64,000 nt of DNA from contig CAVRJC010000007.1 in assembly GCA_963721435.1 (NCBI GenBank), positions 145,951 through 209,950 on the forward strand, written 5' to 3'. Positions 1 through 7,861 of this stretch are shown here, piece by piece (position 1 is the stretch's first letter; each line of letters begins with the position of its first letter). The notes under the pieces are model-generated. The model saw nothing but the letters and a program-made list of their open reading frames with translations. It had not been told where the DNA came from and did no database searches. Origin of the DNA: CAVRJC01 sp963721435 (GTDB lineage: Bacteria; Actinomycetota; Acidimicrobiia; IMCC26256; DASPTH01). The position numbers were made by a program, and so were the translations under genes.

Positions 1-2
1 CG

Positions 3-620
3 CTCGTGCACACGGGGAAGGTGCGCGAGATCGGGTGTTCCAACGTCACCGCGGAGTACCTGCTCGACGCCGACGACGCCGCGAGCGCGCATGGTGTGCG
101 CCCGTTCGCGTGTGTCGAAGAGCAGTACAACCTGCTCTGGCGTCATCCTGAGCGCGCGCTGCTGCCGACGTGCGGTCAGCTGGGTGTGAAGTTCGTGCCG
201 TTCTTCCCCCTCGCGAACGGGCTGCTCACCGGCAAGTACAAGGTCGACGAGGTGCCGTCGCCCGAGTCGCGGCTCGGGTGGGCGTTGCAGCGTGCTGGCA
301 CGGAGCAGCCCGTCGACGTGGATGCGGGCGACCCCCGGGGCGCCATCGAGACGGCCATGAGCTGGCACCCGCACGACAAGGAACCCGTCGACCTCGACGT
401 CGTGGTCGCGCTCCAGGGCCTCGCCGACAGCTCCGCGCGCACGATGGTCGAGCTCGCGTTGGGGTGGTTGGCGGCGCACCCGCAGATCCCGAGTGTCATC
501 GCCGGGGCAACGTCTCCCGAGCAGGTGACCGAGAACGCGGCCGCAACCGAATGCCGCCTGACTGCCGCCGAGATCGACGCCCTCGACGGCCTGACCGCGT
601 CCGTGGACGACGAGGGCTGA
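3..620 (+). CDS. Aldo/keto reductase, C-terminal part (5' end outside window)
   Basis: This is the C-terminal two thirds of an NAD(P)H-dependent aldo/keto reductase, a soluble TIM-barrel enzyme that reduces carbonyl compounds. The frame is open to the left edge, so the true start lies upstream; the GTG at 6 is internal. Visible family signatures are the strand-helix block GKVREIGCSN, the NLLWR/FFPLANGLLTGKY stretch, and the C-terminal cofactor loop with IPSVIAGATSPEQVTEN, where AKRs bind the NADP phosphate. The usual ending, a helix with AEIDALDGL, is present, so the 3' end is complete. Substrate cannot be inferred. Confidence 0.9.
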   Translation, partial: LVHTGKVREIGCSNVTAEYLLDADDAASAHGVRPFACVEEQYNLLWRHPERALLPTCGQLGVKFVPFFPLANGLLTGKYKVDEVPSPESRLGWALQRAGTEQPVDVDAGDPRGAIETAMSWHPHDKEPVDLDVVVALQGLADSSARTMVELALGWLAAHPQIPSVIAGATSPEQVTENAAATECRLTAAEIDALDGLTASVDDEG

Positions 621-632
621 CGGCCCACCGCC

Positions 633-638
633 TACCCT
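633..638 (+). promoter_or_regulatory. -10 hexamer TACCCT of a leaderless start
   Basis: TACCCT lies 6 bases before the GTG at 645, the spacing expected if transcription starts at the start codon. The same arrangement recurs at many other genes here. Confidence 0.45.
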
Positions 639-644
639 GGCGGG

Positions 645-815
645 GTGGAGATCGAATACCGCTGCCCCACGCACGGGGTCGTCCACCTCGCACCGTCGAT
701 CGCCGGTGAAGAGCTCCCGCGCACGTGCCCGATGACGATCCGCCGGAAGGTCGGCGGCGAGGTCGAAGTCTCGACGTGCGGGCTGCCCCTGAGCGCCACG
801 CTCGGCAAGGGCTGA
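645..815 (+). CDS. Small Cys-containing protein, 56 aa, unknown function
   Basis: A 56-residue frame runs from GTG 645 to TGA 813-815. The protein begins VEIEYRCPTHG and has cysteines at about residues 7, 28 and 42 (CPTHG, CPMTI, CGLPL), which could suit a small zinc-ribbon-like or redox site. That is inference only; no family is recognised. The start is chosen because a TACCCT hexamer sits 6 bases upstream, matching the leaderless pattern of neighbouring genes. It occupies the gap between the aldo/keto reductase and the ABM protein, and codon use with G/C third positions fits a real gene. Confidence 0.55.
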   Translation: MEIEYRCPTHGVVHLAPSIAGEELPRTCPMTIRRKVGGEVEVSTCGLPLSATLGKG

Positions 816-889
816 ACCCGGATAGTGTGCCCCGGTCCGAGGCGGCGCCCCATGCAGTGCCGCGCGATGAGCCCACGAGGTGAAGTCAG

Positions 890-1198
890 ATGAGCAAGGT
901 CTCCCTGATGGCGAAGCTGACAGCCCACGAGGGGAAGGGCGACGAGCTCGCGGCCGCGTTCGACAGCTTGTTCGCGCACGTCGAGACCGAGCCCGGCACC
1001 GAGGTCTACGTGCTCAGCCGCTTGGCCGACGATCCCGACTCGTTCTTCTTCTTCGAGCTCTACGTCGACAACGACGCGCTCGCCGCGCACGGCAGCAGCG
1101 ACGCGATGAAGGCGGCCGGCGCGAGCTTCGGGCCGCTGATCAAGGAGAGCGAGCTGCTCGTCGGCGCTCCGATCAAGGGCATCGGCCTCACGATCTGA
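890..1198 (+). CDS. Antibiotic biosynthesis monooxygenase (ABM/YgiN-like) protein
   Basis: A 102-residue ferredoxin-like ABM-domain protein. Such small dimeric proteins act as cofactor-free monooxygenases on quinols or as heme- or small-molecule-binding proteins in the cytoplasm. The pattern is typical: MAKLTAHEGKGDELAAAF at the N terminus, EPGTEVYVLSRLADDPDSFF in the middle, FELYVDNDALAAH, then a C-terminal strand. Length matches the family (95-110 aa). ATG at 890 is preceded by GAGGTGA, a good ribosome-binding site. The substrate is not predictable. Confidence 0.88.
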   Translation: MSKVSLMAKLTAHEGKGDELAAAFDSLFAHVETEPGTEVYVLSRLADDPDSFFFFELYVDNDALAAHGSSDAMKAAGASFGPLIKESELLVGAPIKGIGLTI

Positions 1199-1210
1199 CG
1201 CGAGCGAGCG

Positions 1211-2941
1211 TCACGATTTCGTGCTCGGGCACCCCTTGCACGGATAGGTCGGCGGGACGTCGGTGGGGGGAAGCGTCGCGAACTGCTGGATCGACGCGGT
1301 CGGATCGAAGAACTTCGGCTCGCCCTTCGGCCACTCGCCGGCGCGGTAGCGCTTCGCCTGGTTGAGGTACTGGAACATGCCCTTGCCGTCGGCGAACGTG
1401 ATCTTGCTCTTGCCGACCGCGTTCGGGTCGTACCACAACAACGCGAAGTCGAGGCCGATCGACGAGTACTCGTCGTAGGGGAGCCCCGACTGGCGCCCGT
1501 AACCGGTCATGTAGCTCTCGGTCTGGTTGCTCGCGGCGCCACCGGATGCCGGGCAGCGCGAAGAGCCCCTGCTGGAAGTTCTGCGGCGTGAGCTTCGGGC
1601 CGGCGAGCATCACGCCGGTCAGGAACGTCTGGAGGTACGAGAGCACGCCCGGCTGGTACGTGCCCTTGTTCGGGCCCCAGTACCACTCGAAGTAGTTCGT
1701 CGACGGGTCGGTGGTGTCGGCCACGTTCACGAGCAGCGTGCCGATGCCGAACGCGTGCGCCATCTGGGTCTGGTCGTAGGACCGCACGATGCTCTCGAGG
1801 TCGAGGACGCCGAGACCGGGAAGGACCCACTCGGGGTAGTAGTCGAGCGCGGTGGCGGCCTTCATCGCCTGGCTGACCATGTTGCCCGACGCGTACGTGA
1901 TCACGCTCGTGACACCCGCGGCCTTGAGCTTGGCCATCAGCGGTCGGCGCCTCGATCTGGTTCTGCGGCTGCACCTGCGCGGCATCGAGCGGCACCGAGT
2001 ACTGCACCTTCTCCGCGAGCTTCGCGCCCTTGTACTTCGCGAACCCCTCGAGGAACAGGTCGAAGTTGAGGTTGCGCTCCGGATAGATCGCGCCGAACAC
2101 CCGCGTCTTCGTCCGCATCGAGGGATCGCCTGCCCACTTCGCGGTCTCGCCGACGAGCATCTGGCCGATGAACTGCGCGCCGTTCACCGCGGACGCGTCG
2201 TTGTCGAACACGCCCTGCCAGCGGTACGGCGCCTGCTGCGCGGCGTCGGCGTTGGTGCCGTTCGCGGTGAAGATCACGATCTTCTTGGCCGCGATCTCCG
2301 CGGTGAACACCGTGCCCGCGCCGGTGGTCTGGTTGCTGACGAGTACCGCGAACGGGTTCATCGCCGCGACCGCGAGCGCGTCGGCGCGCTGCGCCTCTTC
2401 GGTCGGTCCCGTCGGGTTGAAGACGATCGCGTCGATCTTGCGACCCCACGTCTGGAACGAGCGGCTCAACACCGTGAGCCAGTCGGCGGCGGCGTCCTCG
2501 ACGTAACCAGGGGAGTTGGTGGCGTGGTTCGTGGGCGGCGGCGTCGCGGGGTTCGACCACGTCGCGCGCTGTTGCTCCGGGGTGGGGACGACGACCACGA
2601 CCTTGATCGCGTCCTTCGTGACCCCCGGAGACGTCGCGCCGCCGTTGCTCTCACCCGGCCTTCATCGGCCGCACGCACGGTGGTCGCTTCTGATACGGGA
2701 TCGCGAGCTGGCCGTCCTTCGGGTCGCAGTACGGTGCGTTCTTCGCCGCCGCGGTGCCGACGCCGGCCGCCGGGACCGGCTTCGCGCTCGTGGTCGTGGC
2801 CGTCGCCGCGCTCGCGGGTGCGCTCCGCTCGACACCGGTGACCGATGCACCCGTCGCCAATGCCACCGCGCACGCGACGGTGACGCTGCAGCGGGTGAGG
2901 CCCGAGAGCCTCACCCGCTGCGACGTTCGCTTGCTGAGCAC
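1211..2941 (-). CDS. LivK-like ABC substrate-binding protein, frame interrupted three times
   Basis: A paralogue of the next gene upstream, probably an exported solute-binding protein of the branched-chain amino acid type (Peripla_BP_6 fold). The frame breaks near 2651, 1940 and 1540. Each break is repaired by removing one base (GGG to GG, an extra G in ACCGCTG, CCC to CC), and the total span is then a whole number of codons giving about 575 aa, as in the 569-aa neighbour. The N terminus has a hydrophobic signal segment (CSVTVACAVALATG). The C terminus keeps PTYPCKGCPSTKS, shared with the paralogue. The GTG start at 2941 lies only 10 bases after the upstream stop, so the two form an operon. 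It could be a pseudogene, but sequencing error is more likely. Confidence 0.8.
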
Positions 2942-2951
2942 GTGGTGTCCG

Positions 2952-4661
2952 TCAGCTCTTGGTGCTCGGACACCCCTTGCAGTCATAGGTCGGTGCCACG
3001 TCCGAAGCCGGCAATGAGTCGAACTGGCAGATCGAGCTGCTCATGTCGAACAACTTCGGTGCCGTGGTCGGCCACTTGCTGGCGTAGTACCGCTTCGCGC
3101 CGCTCGGGTAGCACATCCGACCGGTGCCGTCGTTGAAGAGGATCTTGCCCTTCCCGACGTCGGTGGGGTTCCACCACATCAATGCGTAGTCGAGACCCAC
3201 CGTCGCGTACTCGTTGTACGGGAGGCCCGAGGTACGGCCGTAGCCGAACATGAAGCTCTGGAGCTGGTCAGTCGCCGCACCACCGTAGGCCGGCATCGCG
3301 AACAGGCCCTGCTGGAAGGTCTGCGGCGTGAGCTTCGGCCCCGCGAGCATGATGCCCGCGTTGACGGTGTACAGCGTGCCGACGGTGCCGGCCGAGTAGT
3401 TGCCCTTGTTGGGGCCCCAGTACCAGTTGAACCAGTTCACCTGCGGGTCGTTGATGCCGGCAACGTACAGCGGCAGGCTCCCGATCCCGAAGGTGTGAGC
3501 CATCTGCTTCGGGTCGTTGCTGCGAGCGGTCACCTCGATGTCCTGGGCGCCGAAGCCCGGGAAGAACCACTCGGGGTACCAGTCGAGCTTGGTCGCCGCG
3601 TCCATGAGGAGACGAGTCATCTGCGCGCTCGCGAAGACCGTCACCGTCGTGACACCGTCGTCCTTGAGCTTGGCAGCCAGGGTCGGTGCCTCGGTCTGGT
3701 TGGCGGCCAGCGTCGCGGCGGTCGACGTGTCGACGGGCACCGAGTAGGTCACCTCGGTCTTCACGACGCCGTTCTTGCCTCCGTACTTCTTCAACAAGGT
3801 CGGGAAGCTGTCGTAGCTCAACCCGGTCGACGGCTTGATCACACCGAGGACGCGGGTCTTGGTCTTGTCGGCGGCGTTCCCCGAGTACTCGGCGGGCTTG
3901 CCGACGAACATCTTGCCGAGCACCTCGGCGCCGTTGACCGCCGACGCGTCGGAGTCGAAGCCGCCGAGCCACACGTACGGCGCCTGGGCCACGGCGTCGG
4001 AGTTCGTGCCGCCGCAGTTGAACGCCATGATCTTCGCCTGCGCGACCGCGAGGCCGAAGATGCGCCCACCACCGGCCGCGCCGCCGTTGCAGACCACGCC
4101 GAACGGCTTCATGCCGATCACGCTGATCGCGTCAGCGCGTTGCTCGGCTTCGCCCGCCCCGGTTGGGTGGAAGAACTGGAAGTCGATCGTGCGGCCCCAC
4201 GTCTGGAAGTTCTGCGTGAGCACTGCTTCCCAGTCGGGATACGTGTCTTCGATGTCGGCGCACGCACCCGTCGCGCGGTTCGGCGTCGTGCACGACACGC
4301 CGGGCAACGTGCGCGCGGTCACTTGCTGGTCGTGCGTCGGGACGACGACCACGATCTTGATCGCGTCCTTGGTGACGCCCTGGTAGGTCGCGCCGCCGTT
4401 GTTCGCACCCTTGGCGAACGGCTTCACGCATGGTGCCCGCTGCTGGTAGGGATAGGCGAGCTTGCCGTCCTTCGGGTCGCAGTACGGCGCGTTCTTCGCC
4501 GCCGCGGTGCCGACGCCGGCGGCCTTCACCGCCGGACCGACCTTCACCTGGCCGGCTGCGAGCGTCGCCATTGCGCCGAGCACCAGTGCGGTGACGACGA
4601 GCATGACGATCGACTTCGCGGCCGCCCGCTGGCGCGCGCCTCGCGTGCGAACGTGAGTCAC
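2952..4661 (-). CDS. LivK-like ABC transporter substrate-binding protein, intact paralogue
   Basis: A 569-residue secreted solute-binding protein with a type I periplasmic-binding-protein fold. The N terminus carries a basic stretch followed by a hydrophobic segment (SIVMLVVTALVLGAMATLAA), a Sec signal or anchor. Ligand-fold landmarks include NGAEVLGKMFVGKP, WYPEWFFPGFGAQD and QQGLFAMPAYGG. It is well above the usual 380-420 aa. A region just after the signal (AAKNAPYCDPKDGKLAYPYQ) and a C-terminal tail PTYDCKGCPSTKS contain cysteine pairs also present in the tandem paralogue. No permease or ATPase genes are adjacent. The GTG start at 4661 follows a G-rich Shine-Dalgarno (seven Gs, four bases upstream). 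Ligand is unknown. Confidence 0.85.
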   Translation of the reverse strand: MTHVRTRGARQRAAAKSIVMLVVTALVLGAMATLAAGQVKVGPAVKAAGVGTAAAKNAPYCDPKDGKLAYPYQQRAPCVKPFAKGANNGGATYQGVTKDAIKIVVVVPTHDQQVTARTLPGVSCTTPNRATGACADIEDTYPDWEAVLTQNFQTWGRTIDFQFFHPTGAGEAEQRADAISVIGMKPFGVVCNGGAAGGGRIFGLAVAQAKIMAFNCGGTNSDAVAQAPYVWLGGFDSDASAVNGAEVLGKMFVGKPAEYSGNAADKTKTRVLGVIKPSTGLSYDSFPTLLKKYGGKNGVVKTEVTYSVPVDTSTAATLAANQTEAPTLAAKLKDDGVTTVTVFASAQMTRLLMDAATKLDWYPEWFFPGFGAQDIEVTARSNDPKQMAHTFGIGSLPLYVAGINDPQVNWFNWYWGPNKGNYSAGTVGTLYTVNAGIMLAGPKLTPQTFQQGLFAMPAYGGAATDQLQSFMFGYGRTSGLPYNEYATVGLDYALMWWNPTDVGKGKILFNDGTGRMCYPSGAKRYYASKWPTTAPKLFDMSSSICQFDSLPASDVAPTYDCKGCPSTKS

Positions 4662-4786
4662 AGTTCCCCCCCGGTCTCCGTGCTGCATCTGCCGATTCTG
4701 GACGGACTCTTACCGATACCGACGGCCATTGTCTACTGAGCCGGTCCAAATGTCCCGTCACCTGGGCGGACTTTTCCGGAGACGCG

Positions 4787-4792
4787 TACTGT
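4787..4792 (+). promoter_or_regulatory. -10 hexamer TACTGT of the MFS gene
   Basis: TACTGT is followed after 8 bases by the GTG start at 4801, the same leaderless layout seen elsewhere in the window. Confidence 0.4.
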
Positions 4793-4800
4793 CGCCGCCC

Positions 4801-6023
4801 GTGGCAGTCGCGACCAATCGCTCATTGCGCGCGTTGGCCGGCCGCAATTTCCGCCTCTACTTCACCGGTCAGATCGTCTCCACCATCGGTACGTGGATGC
4901 AGCTGCTGGCCCAGAGCTGGCTCGTGCTCGCAACTCACGGACAGCGGCGTCGCCCTCGGGGTGAATGTGACGCTCCAGACGTTGCCGTTGCTCGTGTTCG
5001 GCGTGTGGGCCGGTGGGATCGCCGACCGTGTCGACAACCGCAAGCTGCTGATCGTCACCGCCGTCCTCGGGATGGGCCAGGCCCTCGGCCTGGGCGTGCT
5101 CGTCGCGACCGGCTCGGTGACGACGGGTTGGGTCTACGCGTTCTCGTTCCTGTTCGGGCTCGTGTTCGCGTTCGACCGCCCCGCCGCCAACGCGCTGTTG
5201 TTCGAGCTCGTCGGCCCCGCCGACCTCCCGAGCGCGGTCGGGCTCAACAGTGTGATCCAGTCAGCCGGGCGCCTGGTGGGCCCCGCGATCGGTGGCGTGG
5301 TCATTGCGACGGCGGGGATCTCGGTGTGCTTCTTCGCCAATGCCGCGTCGTTCCTCGCGGTCATCGGCGCACTCGCGCTGCTGCGGAAGCGGGAGATGTT
5401 CGCCCGCATCCGCCATGCGGACCGGCGCGGTCACCTGCGCGCGGGATTGCGCTACGTCCGAGAACGCCAAGACCTCCGCGTCGCCCTGATCGTGATGGCG
5501 TTCGTCGGGATCTTCGCGTACAACTTCATGGTCCTCGTCCCGTCGATGGTGAAGTTCGAGTACCACGCAGGCCCGGGAGCACTCGGCGCGGTGCAGGCGA
5601 TCAGTGGCGTGGGATCCGTGATCGGTGGGCTCGTCATCGCGTCGGTCGGGCGACCGACGCTCCGGTTGCTCGGCTTCGCGACCATTGTGTTCGGGCTCCT
5701 GATCGCGGGCTCGGCCGCGATGCCCGAGCTCGTGGGCTACGCGATCATCTGGCTCCCGCTGGGTGCGGCGTCGTCGGTGTTCAGCGCGGTCGATCAGATG
5801 GTCCTCCAGCACGGCACCGATCCCGAGTACCAGGGCCGGGTGATGAGCCTGTTCGCGATCGCGTGGTGGGGACCACGCCGATCGGGTCGATCGTGATGGG
5901 CGTCGTGGTCCAGGAGGTGTCGCCGCGTGCCGCGCTGGCCTGGGTGCGGCGTCGGCGCTCCTCGCCGGCTCGGTCGTGCTGTGGCTGCGACGGCAGGTAC
6001 CCGCCGAAGCAGCGCCCGCGTAG
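4801..6023 (+). CDS. MFS transporter (drug/metabolite efflux type), frame interrupted three times
   Basis: A major facilitator superfamily permease of about 407 aa, an integral membrane secondary transporter. It opens with RNFRLYFTGQIVSTIGTWMQ, the classic first helix of the EntS/MFS_3 efflux group, and keeps GIADRVDNRKLL (the loop 2-3 motif) and FDRPAANALLFELV. Homology jumps frame near 4930 (one extra base), 5868 and 5938 (one base missing each). The C-terminal helices (PIGSIVMGVVV, then GAASALLAGSVVLWL) are recognisable to the TAG at 6021-6023. Substrate is unknown. The breaks are probably sequence errors, since all helices survive. Confidence 0.8.
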
Positions 6024-6032
6024 CGGGCCAGG

Positions 6033-6038
6033 TACCGT
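6033..6038 (+). promoter_or_regulatory. -10 hexamer TACCGT upstream of dxs
   Basis: TACCGT lies 7 bases before the GTG at 6046, consistent with leaderless transcription of dxs. Confidence 0.45.
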
Positions 6039-6045
6039 TCACCCA

Positions 6046-7791
6046 GTGCGGCTCGAATCGATCAACGGTCCGGCGGACCTGCGGGCGCTCGATGCAGAGC
6101 AGTTGCGCGCGCTCGCGGCCGAGATCCGCGCCACGCTGATCGACGCGGTGGCCGTCAACGGCGGCCACCTCGGCTCGAACCTGGGTGCGGTCGAGCTCAC
6201 GCTGGCGCTGCACCGGGTCTTCGACTCGCCCCGTGATGCCATCGTGTGGGACACCGGCCACCAGGCCTACGTGCACAAGCTCGTCACCGGGCGCCAGGAG
6301 GGATTCCCGCAGCTACGCAAGGCGGGCGGGCTCTCGGGCTACCCGTCCCGCAGCGAGTCGGAGCACGACATCGTCGAGAACAGCCACGCGTCCACGTCGT
6401 TGAGCTACGCGTTCGGGCTCGCGGTGGCGCGTGACGCGGCCCACGACGACACGCACGTCGTCGCGGTCATCGGCGACGGCGCGCTCACGGGCGGGCTCGC
6501 CTACGAGGCGCTCAACAACCTCGGCCACAGCGGCCGGCGGGCGATCGTCGTCCTGAACGACAACGGCCGCTGCTACGCGCCGACGGTGTCGCGGCTCACC
6601 GCGGCGGCCGAGAGCCCCGGCAACACCGCCGCGTTCTTCACCGCCCTCGGCCTCGACTACCGCGGTCCGATCGACGGCCACGACATCGCCGCGCTCGAAG
6701 ACGCGTTCCGCTCCGCCGCGGAGTTCGACGGCCCGGTCGTCGTGCACGTGCTCACGCACAAGGGCTTCGGGTACGCGCCGGCGGAGACGGACGACGAGAA
6801 GCGCCTGCACGACGTCGGCGCGTTCGACCCGAACACGGGGCTCGCGCACGCGGGCAGCTCGGCGTCGTACACGGTTGCGTTCACGCGTGCGCTCATCGAG
6901 CTGGCCGAGCGCCACCCCGAGATCGTCGCCATCACCGCGGGGATGCCGGGCTCCACCGGTCTGCTCCCGTTCGCGGCACGCTTCCCCGATCGGTACTTCG
7001 ACGTCGGTATCGCCGAGCAGCACGCGGTCACCGCGGCAGCGGGCATGGCGATGCGGGGCCTCCGACCGGTCGTCGCCATCTACTCCACCTTCCTCTCACG
7101 CGCGTGGGACCAGCTCGTGTACGACGTCGGGTTGCACGGCGTGCCCGTCGTGCTGTGCGTCGATCGCGCAGGGATCACCGGTGACGACGGCCCCAGCCAC
7201 CACGGCCTCTACGACCTCGCGTTGCTCACGAAGATCCCAGGCCTCACGCTGTACGCACCATCGTCCTACGAGGAAGTCGGGGTGATGCTGGGCGACGCCA
7301 TCGAGCGCGCGTCCGGGCCGGTCGCACTGCGCTGGCCGAAGACGACGGCCCGCCACGTGAGTGCGGAGGAAGTCGGCAGCGGTCGCGCCGCGCGGAAGGT
7401 CCGCACCGGCGACGACGTCTGCATCCTCGCGGTCGGGAAGATGGTCGCCGCCGCGGAGGAGGCCGCCGAGCTGCTCGACGCGCGCGAGATCAGCACGACG
7501 GTGTGGGACGTGCGGGTGGTGCCGCCCGACACCCGGATGCTCGCGGACGCACGGCGCCACGCGCTCGTGGTCACCGCAGAAGACGGCATCGCCGAAGGGG
7601 GGGTGGGATCCCTGCTCGCGAGCTCGATCGCGCGCGGCGAAGGCGACCCGCTCGCGATCATCACCCTCGGCACACCACTCGAGTACCTCCCGCACGGCAA
7701 GCCCGCCGACCTGCTCGCGAACCTCGGCCTCGACGGCCAGGGCATCGCTGCGTCGGTGCTCAAGGCGCTCGACGACACAGCGCGCGGCTAG
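6046..7791 (+). CDS. dxs: 1-deoxy-D-xylulose-5-phosphate synthase
   Basis: A thiamine-diphosphate enzyme that condenses pyruvate with glyceraldehyde 3-phosphate, the first step of the MEP isoprenoid pathway. At 581 aa it is somewhat shorter than the usual 620-640. Visible signatures are NGGHLGSNLGAVELTLALH near the N terminus, WDTGHQAYVHKLVTGR, HDIVENSHASTS (the actinobacterial form of the substrate His motif), the ThDP-Mg motif GDGALTGG at about residue 143, the catalytic Glu in FDVGIAEQHAV at about residue 324, and DRAGITGDDGPSHHG. The GTG start is set by the upstream TACCGT and the absence of an earlier start. It is followed 70 bases later by aceE, which draws on the same pyruvate pool. 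Confidence 0.95.
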   Translation: MRLESINGPADLRALDAEQLRALAAEIRATLIDAVAVNGGHLGSNLGAVELTLALHRVFDSPRDAIVWDTGHQAYVHKLVTGRQEGFPQLRKAGGLSGYPSRSESEHDIVENSHASTSLSYAFGLAVARDAAHDDTHVVAVIGDGALTGGLAYEALNNLGHSGRRAIVVLNDNGRCYAPTVSRLTAAAESPGNTAAFFTALGLDYRGPIDGHDIAALEDAFRSAAEFDGPVVVHVLTHKGFGYAPAETDDEKRLHDVGAFDPNTGLAHAGSSASYTVAFTRALIELAERHPEIVAITAGMPGSTGLLPFAARFPDRYFDVGIAEQHAVTAAAGMAMRGLRPVVAIYSTFLSRAWDQLVYDVGLHGVPVVLCVDRAGITGDDGPSHHGLYDLALLTKIPGLTLYAPSSYEEVGVMLGDAIERASGPVALRWPKTTARHVSAEEVGSGRAARKVRTGDDVCILAVGKMVAAAEEAAELLDAREISTTVWDVRVVPPDTRMLADARRHALVVTAEDGIAEGGVGSLLASSIARGEGDPLAIITLGTPLEYLPHGKPADLLANLGLDGQGIAASVLKALDDTARG

Positions 7792-7861
7792 CCCACTCCG
7801 GGGTCGTAACCTGGCCTCAGGGGGAGCAGGCCAGGAGCACGCACCAGGAGAAGAGGTTCGA

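Noticed and set aside
6313..7023. Long minus-strand open frames inside dxs, aceE and other genes
   Set aside because: They are high-GC antisense shadows, rich in Arg, Val and Ala, without start context or family motifs.
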